A stretch of DNA of 64,000 bases from Rhizomys pruinosus (taxonomy: Eukaryota > Chordata > Mammalia > Rodentia > Spalacidae): positions 88,799-152,798 of the forward strand of contig VZQC01001595.1 in assembly GCA_009823505.1 (NCBI GenBank), in the 5' to 3' direction. Below, in pieces: positions 10,756-22,118 of this stretch (position 1 is the first letter of the stretch; every line of letters begins with the position of its first letter). A program made the position numbers and the translations under genes. The notes under the pieces were generated by a model. It had not been told where the DNA came from, did no database searches, and saw only the letters and a list, made by a program, of their open reading frames with translations.

Positions 10756-11115
10756 TGTGGTGGTTTGAATGAGTGTCCCCCATAGGCTGTAAGTATTCAG
10801 ACATTTGTCTCCAGTTGGTGGCGCTGTTTTTGGAGGTCTTAGAAGGCGTGGCCGTGTTGGAGGAAGTATGTCACTGGGGGCAGGCTTAGTGAGTTTTAAC
10901 AAGCCTCGTGGTCTACAGTTGCTTCCTCTCTGCTTCCTGTGTTCATTGCAAGATGTGACCCTCAGTTCACCGCTCCAGTCTCCAACTGCCATGCCTCCCA
11001 CCACAATGGACTCTAATTCCCTGGAACCGTCAATCGTAAGCTCAAATAAACTGTTCCTTTTATAAGTTCCTTGGTAATGGTGTTTTATCACAGCAACAGA
11101 AAAGTGACTAATACA
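10756..11115 (+). repeat. MaLR 3' LTR
   Basis: 360 bp and about 95% identical to the 5' LTR. It is preceded by a purine-rich tract (ccagggagtggaa), which fits the plus-strand primer site. Confidence 0.9.
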
Positions 11116-11120
11116 ATGAG

Positions 11121-11662
11121 CCATGCCATCTCTTAAAGGCTAAGAAATTTCTTTTAATACTATGGAGAAATCTAGTATCAGCAGCAGTTGGCATCTAGCA
11201 TGTTGAATCTCATGGAGAGCTATGTGTGAAATGTGTTGTAGGATTGACCCATGTGTAAGACTCCACAATGATGCCTTCTGTTGCCATCAGAGCCTGACAT
11301 AGTAGCTTCAGGATACAACAGCAAGAGAGTAATGGTGAACAGAGACAGAAGGTCAGCTTCCCAGTGCTCTGCAAACACTGGGGCTCTGTAGAGGCTATTA
11401 TTTATAGTTTGCTTAAAGAAGCAATAGAGAAGCTCAAAATATGTTTGGTAGAATCTCTGAAAGAAATTTCATTCAAAAATCTCTAAAATTCCAACCCCTT
11501 TAATTTCAGATAATTAGAACAATTAGCGCTCTATTTGAATGAACGATGAGCTGGCACAAGCACCCTGGGACATGCTTGGGGATGATGCTGCTTTTATAAT
11601 TTTGGATAATTTATATCATTCAGAAGCAAGACCCAAAGAAGTCATATATGGTGTGTGTGTGA

Positions 11663-11702
<40 letters not shown>

Positions 11703-12949
11703 CTTCTCTCAGACAATGATACAAAACCAAGAAGCAAAATACAAAATCATCTCCATGTTTCAGGCGGATCATGGGGCTTTATGTGAATGGCCTCAATTAA
11801 CAGGGAGATGGTTTGCAAAACTAAAGCTCTGCTGGTGGCAGAGCAAAGAGGAGCTCCTCCCGCCCTCCTCTGCTGAACTTCATCAGACTTCCTTTCTATA
11901 GTGGGAGGCTATTGGAACAGACGTAAGAACTCTTTATATTCTTATTCAGCTAAGTTTATCCTTCGTCCTCATCTCTTTCTTATTTTCTCTCTTCTGTTTC
12001 TCACTTAACATTCATAATAACCTTTTCATCTGGTTTCTACCCCAAACCACATGTTTTCATGTTGTTCTTCTGAATTCTGGTCATTGCAATTGTCGTTATT
12101 CTTTGCTGGCTGGTTTCTCATCTTAAAACAACATCATAACTTGGATGCCTTTAGAAAATAAAATAATATAAACTCTCCACTATACTAAATTTCAAGATCT
12201 CAAGCTAAGCCAAAAGTCATAATCTTCCATGAAACTTTGAGAGTTAATGATCACTAAATAATTATAACCTTATCCAAAAAAGAACACACACAGAAAAGAA
12301 TTTTAACCATTTAAGTGAACAAAAATGTGTACTTATCCCTTGCTTGGAAAAATATGTGAGTAATTAATTCCTGAAAGCAAAACTCTCATCCCATGATTGC
12401 GATTAATTTGAGTGAAATCTTGGGTTTCTTCTCATGTTTTCATGTTTTCCAGAGTCTGCGATCTAGTCCTGTGGGTCACAGTTCTTGAAAGATCAAGAAA
12501 ATCATGGCACATGTTCTCCTCTTCTTCACTCGGTCTGTGAAATTTTTCCGCCTGTTCTGTCAACAGTTCACCAAAGTAATTAATGAGTAGCCTGACAGTT
12601 TTATCTCGTGGGCCACTGTTTCCACCTGTGAGGTCTTCAAATTGTCTCCCCAGGGAAGAGCGAATATGCAGGCTTGTTTAGGGGGCTGGAAGGGCCCTGT
12701 TCCCAAACAGTGTTGTAAATCTAATCGAATCCTGATAACATACTCAAGCCATTTCTTCCTTCACAAAATGTGTTTACAAATGAGTGTTTGTTTGCTCCGT
12801 CGATTTATAATATTATAGAACATTTAGCAGCCAAGTTTGTTCTCTGAGGGGCACTAATATTGAGGTATCTACCCTAGAATTGCAGTTTTTCTCACTACTA
12901 TACATCAATTGAAAACACATGGTCTCTGAAACTTGACATATGCATTTTG
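11121..12949. other. Mostly unique sequence with one GA microsatellite
   Basis: No repeat family or exon recognised. 12420-12830 has a more even base composition than its AT-rich neighbours and no sign of a repeat, so it is a candidate conserved non-coding block (see findings). An ORF of 120 codons over 11539-11901 runs through the microsatellite and is not credible as a gene. Confidence 0.45.
11650..11701. repeat. (TG)n/(GA)n microsatellite
   Basis: A short gtgtgtgtgtg run followed by about 20 GA units. Confidence 0.97.
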
Positions 12950-14045
12950 TCAATTTTATTTTTAATTTTTAAATTATTTTTATTCTTTGAGAATTTTAGA
13001 CATATATAAAACAAAATATGATCAAACCCATCCAAAGCTCCCCTCTAATTCCTCCCAGGTCTCCTTCTACATGTCCCCCTCCAAACTCTACATCTTTTTT
13101 TTTTAAAGTCTCACTAAGTCCGATTAGTGCTGCCCATATGTGCATGGAATTTAGCCATCCACTGGAGCATAGTCAACACGGCTGTCAGTGGCCACATGCT
13201 CAAAGAAGAATGATGATTGTTCCTCCACTTCCCCCAATAGCTATCAGCTGCCAATAGCTCCTCACTATGGGGTGGGGTCTTGTGAACTCCTCCATCTATG
13301 TAGGAGTTTTGGCTGGCTTGATCTTATGCAGGTAACCATCCAAGTTGTAAGTTCATGTTCATAAGACAGCAATTCACGCTACTCCTCCCTATTGTCAGCC
13401 TCTTCCAATCTTTCTGTCTCTTCTTCCAATGGTTCCCTGAGCTTTGTCAGGAAGGGGGTTGGTAAAGATGTTCCAATTAGAACTGAGCACTCACAATCAC
13501 TTATTCTCAGCATTTTGACCAGTTATGAATCTCTGAATCGACTGCTGCCCACTGCATAAAGATGCTTCTTTGACCAAGGTTGAAAGCAGCTCAGGTCTAT
13601 GGGTACAAAATAAATATTTATAGAAGGCAATTTAACAAAATGACCATATACTAAAATAACAATAGTAGGTTCCACCCTAGGACCTATGACCTCGATAGCC
13701 TTGGACTTTTGACAACTCCAGGCCTTCAAACCCAGTAAGAAAGCAGCTGACTACCGCACAACAGTTGTGCTTCCATTGCACCAGTGGGCATATCTTACCC
13801 TGGTAGATCAGTATTGTAGCAGGAAGGGTTGAGCGCCAGGTAAGACTACTAGTGTCTTTTCTTCACCAACAGCCTGAGTAGCACCATAAAAGCTACTGAA
13901 TGAGACCACTGATGATTCTTCTCCCTGGCATGCTACAGAGCACTCCTCTGGTAATATGAATCTATCCACCAAGAGGCCAGTGTGTTGTACCCTCAGCAAT
14001 AACATCTTACCATGTAGTTATAGTGGGCACTGAAAGCAGTGGCAG
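12950..14045 (-). mobile_element. Lx-type L1 3'UTR
   Basis: The plus strand shows the reverse complement of Lx 3'UTR landmarks: attagtgctgcccatatg, ccatccactggagcatag, tagctcctcactatggggtg, ggctggcttgatcttatgca, gacctatgacctcgatagcc and gcaccagtgggcatatctta. It is decayed, with no ORF. Confidence 0.75.
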
Positions 14046-14255
14046 CACCGTGTTGTTTTGAGACTTCTGGGCTCTCCAAAACACAGGGTAATAGGGTGTG
14101 GGTCACCGACTTCTTGGCGTGTGGTGTGCGTAAAGCCTGTTTGCTAGCGCACCTAGCCGCAGGAGGAGGGAGGGAGAGGAGAAAGGACTCTTAGCAGTAG
14201 GTAAACCAGCAAGTCAAAGACCTGGGGGTTAGGCTTCAAGTGCCCAAATAACTCA

Positions 14256-14288
14256 TTTATTTGCAGGAGGTTAGGGTCTTATATAGTA
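14256..14288 (-). promoter_or_regulatory. LTR TATA box and poly(A) signal
   Basis: Minus strand: tactatataagac (14276-14288) then caaataaatgag (aataaa at 14256-14261). The spacing suits a short-R LTR. Activity unknown. Confidence 0.5.
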
Positions 14289-14345
14289 GCTTAAGTGGGC
14301 TTCTGGTGAGGATGGGGGTGGGCAGCAGGGGAAGTTTACCTGTAC

Positions 14346-14503
14346 TTTTTTTTTTTTTTGGTCTTTTCGAAACAGGGTCTCCCTGTAGCCCCAGCTGTCC
14401 TGGAACTCACTCTGTAGACCAGGCTGGCCTTGAACTCACAAAGATCCCCCTGCCTCTGCCTCCCCAGTGCTAGGACTAAAGGCGCACGCCGCCACACCCA
14501 GTC
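14346..14503 (-). mobile_element. B1 SINE inside the ERV LTR
   Basis: Complete minus-strand B1 with a T15 tail. The word tacctgtactttt occurs on both sides (about 14337 and 14506), showing that it inserted into the LTR. Confidence 0.93.
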
Positions 14504-14869
14504 TACCTGTACTTTTTACAATGTCATTGTTTATGCTATTTGGCAGAGATGCCATTTGGTTCCCAAAACCAAGGTGTACTCTTAGAAGTGCCAGGTTCAG
14601 GAATGTTACACCCTACTTCAAAACTCCCCAAAGGGGAGGGGCTGCAGGCATCCAACCATCCATCAGGTGAGTGGGGGCAGGCTCCAGTCCCGGCCTCTGT
14701 AGGTTGTCTGGGCAAAGCTAGCTTTCTTCTTACTCAGACAGTAGGGAATATCGGGTCCCACAATAGGGATGTATCCCATGACTTACACTGCAATTTCATT
14801 TTATAATTGTTGTCTTCTGGGAACAGCATTGTCCATCAGGCAGGCACTTCCATTTGTATCCTTTTCTCC

Positions 14870-15300
14870 ATTTTTTATAATTATATTTTGAAATTAGCTT
14901 ATTAACTAATGGGTTTCCATAAGACTTTTTTATTTTATATACACTTAGTTTTGATTAACCAAACTACTACCCACTCCTCTCCTCATGTTTCCACACCATT
15001 CCTTTTTAACCCTTTAACCTTCAGTATCTCCCTTCTTTCATATCACCTGCACTGTTATCCTTCCAATTATGTTTTGATTGGGTTATAAGATAGTAGGTTT
15101 CTGTATGGCGTTTCCATCTATGCTTCCTCTAGGTTAACTCTCCTTCATCCTCCCACTCTCTTCCCTAAATAAGCTTTTCTACTACTATGCCCCCTCTTTA
15201 CTTTTATTTTCCTGTATCTAATATTGCCCACCTTTCACATAGGCCCCCACCAATGGCTCTTTTCTAGTTTGCTGCCTTCCATCTGTGTTCCAAGTCAAAT
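14870..15300 (-). mobile_element. Probable old L1 3'UTR remnant
   Basis: A C/T-rich tract with tttgaaattagcttattaac, ttctctctctaggttaac-like and cctcccactctcttccc blocks, as in a rodent L1-type 3' sequence that I recall but cannot name. Diverged, and the call is tentative. Confidence 0.4.
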
Positions 15301-15309
15301 ATGTGGTAC

Positions 15310-15505
15310 TCTAAACACTAACTTATTTAATGTCCACAACAGCTCTTTGACATAAAATTGAGTTCAACTTCATTTTATGGATCAGTAAACTAAGTGACAA
15401 GATGCTTACCTTCCTTAAGGCTCAGACAGCAAGTGGCAAAACTGAAATCTAAGGACCCTTGGACCACTGTGTAGTTTCTGTATCTATGCTGCCTTCTTCT
15501 AGTGC
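15310..15505 (-). mobile_element. MIR SINE
   Basis: Reverse complement of the MIR core: a cattttatggatcagtaaact block (fits 'cagtttcctcatctgtaaaatg') and an aagtggcaaaactgaaatct block. MIR is an ancient mammalian SINE. Confidence 0.75.
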
Positions 15506-15620
15506 TTCAGTGCCAGTCCTAGCCTGTGGATGCAAGAGCAAGTAAAAGAGAAAATGAGGAAGAAGGGAAAGGGAAAGGAAGCAACTTTAAAACCAAATAA
15601 ATACAAAATATCATTAATGA

Positions 15621-15860
15621 GGGCCAGAGAGATGGCTCCATGGTTAAAAGTGTTTGCTACTCTTGGAGAGGGCCCAAGGTCATTTCACAGCACCTATTAG
15701 TGCCTCTCAACTACCAGTAATGGAAACTCTAGCTCTAGAGCTTCCAATTCCTTCTTCTGGCCTCCACAGGCACCTGAACACTCATGCAGATACATGTATA
15801 TTCACATGTGTGCATCCTCAGGAACACACAGAAATAAACAAGAACATAATTTTAATGTAA
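15621..15860 (+). mobile_element. B2-type SINE, diverged
   Basis: Starts gggccagagagatggctcca and has an A box-like ggttaaaagtgt, a cttcttctggcctccacagg block and an acacagaaataaac tail. The middle differs from the young B2 copies. Confidence 0.8.
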
Positions 15861-16082
15861 CATTAATGGTTCCTAGACAAAGTTGGAACTTGAATGATCT
15901 GAATTTTGAGTAGTGTCATGTGGAGTAAATACTTTCATTTTCTTTTTAATATGATTCTGATAACCTTAAATTAACAATAAATATAACATAATATATAATA
16001 TACAACATACAATATAATAAATACCCACAAGCCAGCCAAATACTAGAATGTTAGTATACCTATATATTCTTTTTTTAGTTTT

Positions 16083-16378
16083 TTTGAAGGGCTTTAATTT
16101 TTTCTTTTTTTAAATTTTTATTCTTATTAAACTTTTTCCATACATCATACATCATTTCTCTCAATCCAGTTTAGAGTCATTACCCTTTCCATGCCCCCCT
16201 ACCTGAGTTCATACACTCTGCCATAAATGTCTTACATCTTTTTCTGAGTCTTTTCAGAGTTATTTTTTTTCAAAGCAGAGGCTTATTGTTTTGGAGAGAA
16301 CTTCACTGTTTCAGTCTTTTTATCTAGTTCTTTTGTTCATGTTGTTCTCTCAAACTTGTATTACTACATTATATATAA

Positions 16379-16428
<50 letters not shown>

Positions 16429-17127
16429 ATGTATATGCATATATCACCTGAATTGGAGGATTTTTTTTCCCTTTTTTGGCTAAAAGATGTCATGTTTTCC
16501 TTAAGGAAGTGTTTTAGGGCTCCTCCTTGGCAAATCAAAACAACCATCAATCTTGCCCTTGTGCTCCATCCACATTGGGGTCTTTCCCTCCCATGGTCCC
16601 CCAAATGAGGTCCACTAAGCATGCTTCCTGTCTTGATCCCCCTGTACTGGCCTCCATGATACAGCCTGTGTAGTCCAACAATGGCAGTGTATACCCTGAA
16701 GAGGCTGAAATCCCAGTAGCTGCTCAGTCCACAAGCTGAATATCTCAGCAGTCCTCATCTGGCATTGAAGGTTTGGATGATTCTTGGAGAGACATGAGTC
16801 CTCAGTCCATATTGGAGGGCTAAAAAGCTGTGTCTCATGTCTTTGAAGAATGGCAAAAACAGTGGCAGCCACAGAGTAGATGCACTTGCCAGTAAGAATT
16901 GAAGACAGGCAAAACAACAGGGCTCTCTCTTTTATTTTCTTTTTGTCTTTTTAATAAGATCTCAAGTTTTATATCTGAAGTACAATTTCTCAGGCCTTAC
17001 TGATTATTTATTTCTGATTATTTTCCTTTTGGATGCTTAAGTCTACACAGTTAGCCCAGATTAACCAAGGTTTTTGTTTTTCTCAAGGTCAGTTGAGGAT
17101 CTGGTCCTCAGGGGTCACTCCAGATCC
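16083..17127 (-). mobile_element. Family B composite element (body plus L1 3' tail)
   Basis: Minus-strand element. Plus-strand 16095-16380 resembles the distal L1 3'UTR (catttctctcaatccagttt, then ccctttccatgcccccc and ctgagtcttttcagagtt), and 16440-17127 is a body of unknown origin shared with 52291-52900 (cacaagctga.tatctcagcagtcctc, gtggcagccacagag.agatgcac). A T-rich word, tcttttttagttttt, flanks it (about 16068 and 17128), a possible target-site duplication of low complexity. Confidence 0.65.
16381..16434. repeat. (AT)n/(TG)n microsatellite
   Basis: About 20 AT units followed by a short TG run. Family B copies at 2103 and 52006 have an AT-rich tract in the same place. Confidence 0.95.
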
Positions 17128-17139
17128 TCTTTTTTAGTT

Positions 17140-17500
17140 TTTAAGAATTTCATACATGAGTATTCTATTTGCATTATTAAATCCCTCCAACTCCCCCTCC
17201 AAATCCTCCCATGCCCTCCCACTCTCTCTCTCTCAATTTCTTGTTCTCTTCTTGTTTGGTTATTATTGTTACGTACACATACATCCACTTATAAACACAC
17301 ACACACACACACACACACAAACAATAAACTAAGTTGATTTAGTGGTGTTCCTATGTAGTGTTTAGGGCTGCCCACTTGATATCAGATAATCTCTCAGGGA
17401 GCTGGTCTCTGAAGAAAACTGATTCTCCCTCTTAAGTATCCATTGACTGCAAGTAGCTCTTCATTTTCTTGTCTCCTCCTGAGAAGTAACAACCACAAAA
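17140..17500 (-). mobile_element. Lx-type L1 3'UTR fragment
   Basis: The plus strand shows ccctccaactccccctcc, ttagggctgcccacttg, and gaaaactgattctccctct with tgactgcaagtagctcttc, matching the 3' end of the Lx copy at 12950 in decayed form. Confidence 0.6.
17295..17320. repeat. (CA)n microsatellite
   Basis: About 12 CA units inside the Lx fragment. Confidence 0.95.
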
Positions 17501-17600
17501 AAAAAAAGTACATCATTTTATTCCATTTTTCATGTATTTTATCACATATAATGGCAGCCTAAATAATGAGTTATTCATTTTTCTTGGTTTGAGGGTTTTT

Positions 17601-17819
17601 TTATTTTTATTTATTCTTGTATGTGTATAAATGTACTGTCTGCATGTATGTTTGTGCACCCATGTCGTGCAATGTTGCGGAGGACAGAAGAGGGCATTGG
17701 ATTCCCCTGGAACTGGAGTTAAAGACGGTTCTCAGCCGCCATGTGGATGCTGGGGATCAAACCCTGGTTCTCTGCAAGAGCAGTCAGTGCTCTTAACTGC
17801 TAGGCCATCTCTCCAGCCC
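17601..17819 (-). mobile_element. B2 SINE, form without the internal repeat
   Basis: Full-length minus-strand B2 ending in ggccatctctccagccc. It has a single copy of the ctggaactggagtt unit. It is flanked by a 15-bp duplication, ggtttgagggttttt, at 17586-17600 and 17820-17834. Confidence 0.95.
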
Positions 17820-17839
17820 GGTTTGAGGGTTTTTTAAAG

Positions 17840-18220
17840 ATGCAAATATATTTTATAAAATCCTTTGTCATTTGCTTTTCCCAGTAAACATTTTTTTTGT
17901 AAGATTTGTTTCTAAGATTCACTGGTGTTAAGGATAAACTCTCCTCTATAAAAGTCATACACTTTCATAGCACTTTTATATAAGTTATCATACAGAAATC
18001 AACTAGCAATAAGTAGTCTACCTTTCCATATTTCCTTCATTATGATAGTATCACAGACTGTGCTGGAAGCCATTAATAAATCCTTTTTTAAGAGGATCTT
18101 TACATCCATTCAGGCCCTCACATCAATTAGGAATCTAAGTTTTGCCCCAAATGATAGTATCACAAAATTTACGTATCAGATATTTGTTACATACTATAGA
18201 AATGATCTTTGAGTCATTTA
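17840..18220. other. Unique AT-rich sequence
   Basis: Nothing recognised. Confidence 0.4.
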
Positions 18221-18221
18221 G

Positions 18222-18366
18222 TCAGGCATAGTAGTTAATGCTTTTAATCCCAGCACTTGGGGGAGGCAGAGGCATGTGGATCTCTGTGAGTTCAGGGCCA
18301 GCCCAATCTACATAGTGAGTTCCAGGCTAGCTGAGATTAAAGGGAGACACTGTCTCAAAAAGACCA
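18222..18366 (+). mobile_element. B1 SINE
   Basis: Head gtcaggcatagtagttaatg, then cccagcacttgggggaggca, ending in ctcaaaaagacc before a short TA repeat. Confidence 0.9.
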
Positions 18367-18380
18367 AATATATATATATA

Positions 18381-19270
18381 TTCACATAGCTCAGAAATTT
18401 GTCTGACTTCTTTTATTAATAGCTAATAACTTGCTGCTACGTGGAATGGGTGTTTCCAGTGTACTCAAAAGTAAAACACAAACAAGTCCAAGCACTTTCC
18501 TTAGGACTTCTTGGAAATTCATCTTATTTCCATATGTTGGCCACAAAAATAAAGCTTTGTGTTCATTCCAAATGTGACTCTCATGTCTGTTTCCCTGTAT
18601 CTGGTAGGAGGATATGGTAAAGAGTAGCATATGCAAAGTCCAAGAAAAATACCCAAGGAAATTCTGTCTTTTATTACTTCCCTTTTTTTTAGTGTACTTG
18701 GCAAGCATGTGCACAGAAGGAGACCCAGTGTCCCTGTGCGTTAGTGTTATTTATTGCTTGGTGATGTACTAATATCTGTCTTTGCAAAATGGCACCATTA
18801 AGCCAAAATTATTAAAATTCTGCTTCCCAGATAAAATCTTCAAAACAAATATGCCCATGGACCATCATTGGAACATGGGGTTCTTTGTAGAATCTCACTA
18901 AAGTTATACCTTACAGCTAGATTTGTTAATTACTGAGAAAATAAACAGAATAATCCAAAACAACTTCCTGTGACTGTCAGGAAGTGGGTAAGGAATGTCC
19001 TTTTCATATAAACATTTAAATTTATTCTTAGTCATGGATTGATTCACTGACATATTTGCATAGGTACAAAAAATTAATCATTACCATCCAACAAACACAA
19101 CAGATACCTATTCTAGGGTCAATGTTTTCTGCAAAACTAATGAGAGCAGTCTTACATTCAACTATCAGGCTGCAGCACAATGTTAAAAATTAGAAGTGAT
19201 CAATATCCTTTAAGCAGCCAAATAATTCACTGCTTTCTGAGGCTGTATGACTTAAATAATGGCTGAGCAA
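18381..19270. other. Unique sequence
   Basis: No repeat or exon recognised. A minus-strand ORF of 107 codons (18391-18714) has no recognisable domain and is probably chance. Confidence 0.4.
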
Positions 19271-19271
19271 G

Positions 19272-19320
<49 letters not shown>
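19272..19320. repeat. (CT)n microsatellite
   Basis: About 24 uninterrupted CT units. Confidence 0.98.
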
Positions 19321-19322
<2 letters not shown>

Positions 19323-19369
19323 ATTGGCTTGTAATGCCAGATCATATGATAAAGTCAATTAGACTTGCC

Positions 19370-19478
19370 TTCAAGTATCATTTATATCACTGAATGAATT
19401 TGAAACTTAAAAAGTGACATAACTTCTTCAAGCTTCAGTTTCCAAAATCATAACCTGGGGACATCTTCCCCTCTGTTT
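19370..19478 (+). mobile_element. Possible MIR fragment
   Basis: The block aagcttcagtttccaaaatc, preceded by gtgacataacttcttc, resembles the MIR core. Weak. Confidence 0.35.
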
Positions 19479-19520
19479 AAGCTTCTTTTTGTTCGTTCAG
19501 TTGATTGATTGGCTTTTGCT

Positions 19521-19623
19521 TTTTTTTTAGGAGCCAGGGTCTCCCAGGCTGTCTCGAATTCATGATCTCCCTGTCTCTGCCTCCCAAATGCTGTGACTAT
19601 AGGCATAAGCCATTGTGCCTGGT
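19521..19623 (-). mobile_element. Old B1-like SINE, short
   Basis: Minus strand, about 100 bp: ccagggtctcccaggctgtc, then ctccctgtctctgcctccca and cattgtgcctgg. Shorter and more diverged than typical B1; possibly a proto-B1 type. Confidence 0.65.
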
Positions 19624-19689
19624 TGCTTTTTGTTCTATATCTGGGGAGATTGTTTTGAATACCTAAGTAATGTTATCGGGGACCAGAAA

Positions 19690-20205
19690 ATGACACTTCA
19701 AATTAAACACCTCAGAAGTAGCCTCAGAAGCCATGGTTCTCTTTGTTTTCTCGTCTGTTACCACTGATTCTTCCCAAAAGCAAGCTATAGCATTCCTCTT
19801 CTTAAAGGTGGGTCATAGAAACTAGTAAACCTTAAAACCTGAGAATATTACTGTATCTTTCTCTCCCCTTTCTGTGTAAAAGCTGTAAGAAAATTCTGGG
19901 AACTAACTTGATTGATTGTGAATACCAGAACCCATTCCCCCCAAAACCTCACCCTATCCCCAATAGGAAGGAATGCTGTGCTTTTACGCACATTTTGTGC
20001 TGAGGTGAAAAGCCATGGAGCGGTGAGAAGGAAGCACAGAGGCCAACAAAGCTGCCAGGACAGGCCTTGCTGGGTTCCCCACTCTACAAACCTTAGATCT
20101 TATCCTGATTGTACAGTTACATTTCTACATACTGCCTCGTGTTTCTTTAAAGCTAAGAATAAAACTGAGCCATTTACCTGGGTCTGTCTTTGATCTGAAA
20201 GCTCT
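19690..20205 (+). mobile_element. Old LTR-like repeat (paired with 38430-38960)
   Basis: Its last 200 bp align by eye with the end of the segment at 38430-38960: a ccttgctgggttcc block, then an acagttacat block, then aataaaa followed by cctgggtctgtctttgatc. The signal aataaaa near the end suits an LTR U3-R-U5 order on the plus strand. Class not determined. Confidence 0.45.
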
Positions 20206-21725
20206 CACGTCACATAAAACAATAATCAAATAAATTTGCAATGCATTCTTCTTGTTAACTCGTGCTTCATTTATAGGGGTGCCAGCCATCAGAGTCCTTT
20301 ATGATAGGCAAGAAAGAGAGCACCATCTTTCTACCCCTACAGAGAAGCCACCTGACAGTACCTGGCACTTAGCAAGAGCTCCTTATAACTTCCCACTGGG
20401 GAATCTGATTGCTTGACAGATTTCAGGCGCTCTAGTACACGTGCCATTTTCCTGCAGGCAATGGTTGAGGGTTGGCATCAGTGTTCCTGGGTATCACTTT
20501 CCTTGTGGACTGCATGTGGCCCCAGCTGGAACAGAGGGACAGAAGTGCATGCTCAGCTGCACACAGGAAGCAGCCGGCTTGCACCAGGGTTTTGCTTTCT
20601 GTGCGCAGCTATGCGACAGGCTGGAAGTGGCCCAGCACCCTCCCCTCTCCTCAGTGCAATCCCTACGGAGCTTTGATACACACAGCCCACTTTCATTTTG
20701 TCTCCATATGGTGATTGTTGTTCTTTTCTAGGGTTTTGGGTGTTCTTCCTTATGAAATCTTTTTCATGTTTAAGTTGGGTAGAGTACATGCACAGCAGGC
20801 CTGCTCTCCCCTCCAGAGGAGTAGCTAGCTCTTGTTTCTGCCCAGCATGATTCAAGATGGTTGTTTTGAGAAAGAGTCTAGGCCAAAATTAGGGCAAACA
20901 AGATATGTAACCACTCAGGAGGCAAAAAGGAAGGTAAAATCCCACATGGGTGTGCACTCTCACCCACTTACTCTGCTTGAAACCATCCAGACAAACAAAG
21001 AAAACCTAGAGAAACAGAACAGAATCAACACAAATGAGATTTACTAGTTCCCATCATAGCTCATTTTGCGTTAGAAAGAAACAGCATCATATTTTAGAGC
21101 TAGAATTCAGTTGGAAACTAGAATCAAGTAGCCTTGGAGCTCTAGCCTAAAATCTGCATGATTCCAAAGACCTTCCAATAACCGGCACTTAACTAAAACA
21201 TGATGAAATTATTTTACCACTGAATAATACATATCACAGAGTGTCAAAAGGAAAAAAGAAAGTTTGGAATGGATCTTGAAAAGAACAAGTGGAGAGTGGA
21301 GAAAAGAAAACTAAAGTGATAAGTTATAGAGTGGAGAGAAGGAAATATTTCTACTGAAATGTGACCATTCCCTGTGTCTAGCTGCTGTTCTTAAACTTCC
21401 TCTTCTAGGACTGACTTCTCAAGTTACTCCTCCAGCCTTGGGAGTTCTCTCTCTCAGATGCACACACCTAAGCTGTCAGTTCAAGGTGTAACCCCAGCCA
21501 CAGACTCTTTTATCTGTATGCTTTCTGGGTGGAGCTCTTTGCCTGTCTGGTTTGCCATTTCTTTTTCTGTATAATTCTACCTACTGCCTGTTTTGAAGTC
21601 TGCACCATTAGCTACATTGATCAACACCACTTGGGATTCTCTGTTTAAATATAGTTTAAACTGAAATTCATTTCTTCTGAAATTATGTGAATACATTTTA
21701 ACACATGCTTTTTGTTTGTTTGTTT
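20206..21725. other. Unique sequence with a GC-richer block
   Basis: 20400-20840 is GC-richer than its surroundings and is open in three plus-strand frames (up to 96 codons) and one minus-strand frame. No conserved domain or convincing splice pattern is visible and I do not call a gene. The rest is AT-rich with nothing recognised. Confidence 0.4.
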
Positions 21726-21734
21726 GATTTGTTT

Positions 21735-21878
21735 TTGTTTGAGACAAGGTATCCCTATTAAGCCCTGGCTGGCCTGGAAGTCACCGTACTCACCAGGATG
21801 GCTTCAAATAGAGAGATTCACCAGCCATTGCTTCTGGAGTGCAGGAATTAAAGATATGTTCCACCATCCTTGCCTATC
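21735..21878 (-). mobile_element. Old B1 SINE
   Basis: Minus strand with ttgagacaaggtatccctat, then ctggctggcctggaagtcac, ending in ccaccatccttgcc. Diverged. Confidence 0.75.
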
Positions 21879-21909
21879 TACCATACACCTTAAAACAATT
21901 TAATTAAAA

Positions 21910-22118
21910 AAAAAATTTTATGTGTATGAGTGTATTGGGTCCATGTATCTAAGTGCAACCATGTTGTGTAATGCTCTTGGAGGTCAGAAGAGGGCATCAG
22001 ATCCCCTGGCACAGAAGTTACTGATGGGTATTAGCTGCCATGTGGGTGCTGACAATTGAACCTGGGTGCTTGGGAAGAGCAGACAGTGCTGTTAACCACT
22101 AAGCCATCTCTCCAGCCC
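21910..22118 (-). mobile_element. B2-type SINE, diverged
   Basis: Ends ctaagccatctctccagccc; the B box complement lies near 22050 (acaattgaacctgg). The tail is at the left in an A/T-rich tract. Confidence 0.88.

Larger units (their letters stand above)
9055..11115 (+). mobile_element. MaLR (ERVL-MaLR, MT/ORR1-like) retrotransposon with two LTRs
   Basis: Complete architecture: 5' LTR 9055-9415, primer-binding site 9422-9438, internal region with a 369-codon ORF, purine tract 10746-10755, and 3' LTR 10756-11115. Both LTRs begin tgtggtggtttgaatgag and end aaagtgact.ataca. The flanking 5-bp duplication is atgac (9050-9054) and atgag (11116-11120), one mismatch. By hand alignment the LTRs differ at about 18 positions plus one indel in 360 (about 5%), so this insertion is fairly recent in rodent terms. 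MaLRs are non-autonomous and are thought to use ERVL enzymes. Confidence 0.9.
14051..14835 (-). mobile_element. ERV-type solo LTR, interrupted by a B1
   Basis: On the minus strand this has the order expected of a retroviral LTR: a GC-rich U3, a TATA box (14276-14288), a poly(A) signal about 20 bp downstream (14256-14261), then a U5-like stretch ending in CA at 14051. The short R resembles ERVK-class LTRs. The right boundary is uncertain and no flanking duplication was identified. No internal region was seen on either side. Confidence 0.55.

Noticed and set aside
20413..20855. GC-richer block open in four frames, possible exon
   Set aside because: Openness in several frames at once reflects composition. 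No domain, start context or splice pattern supports a gene, and it remains only a note in the unique stretch.
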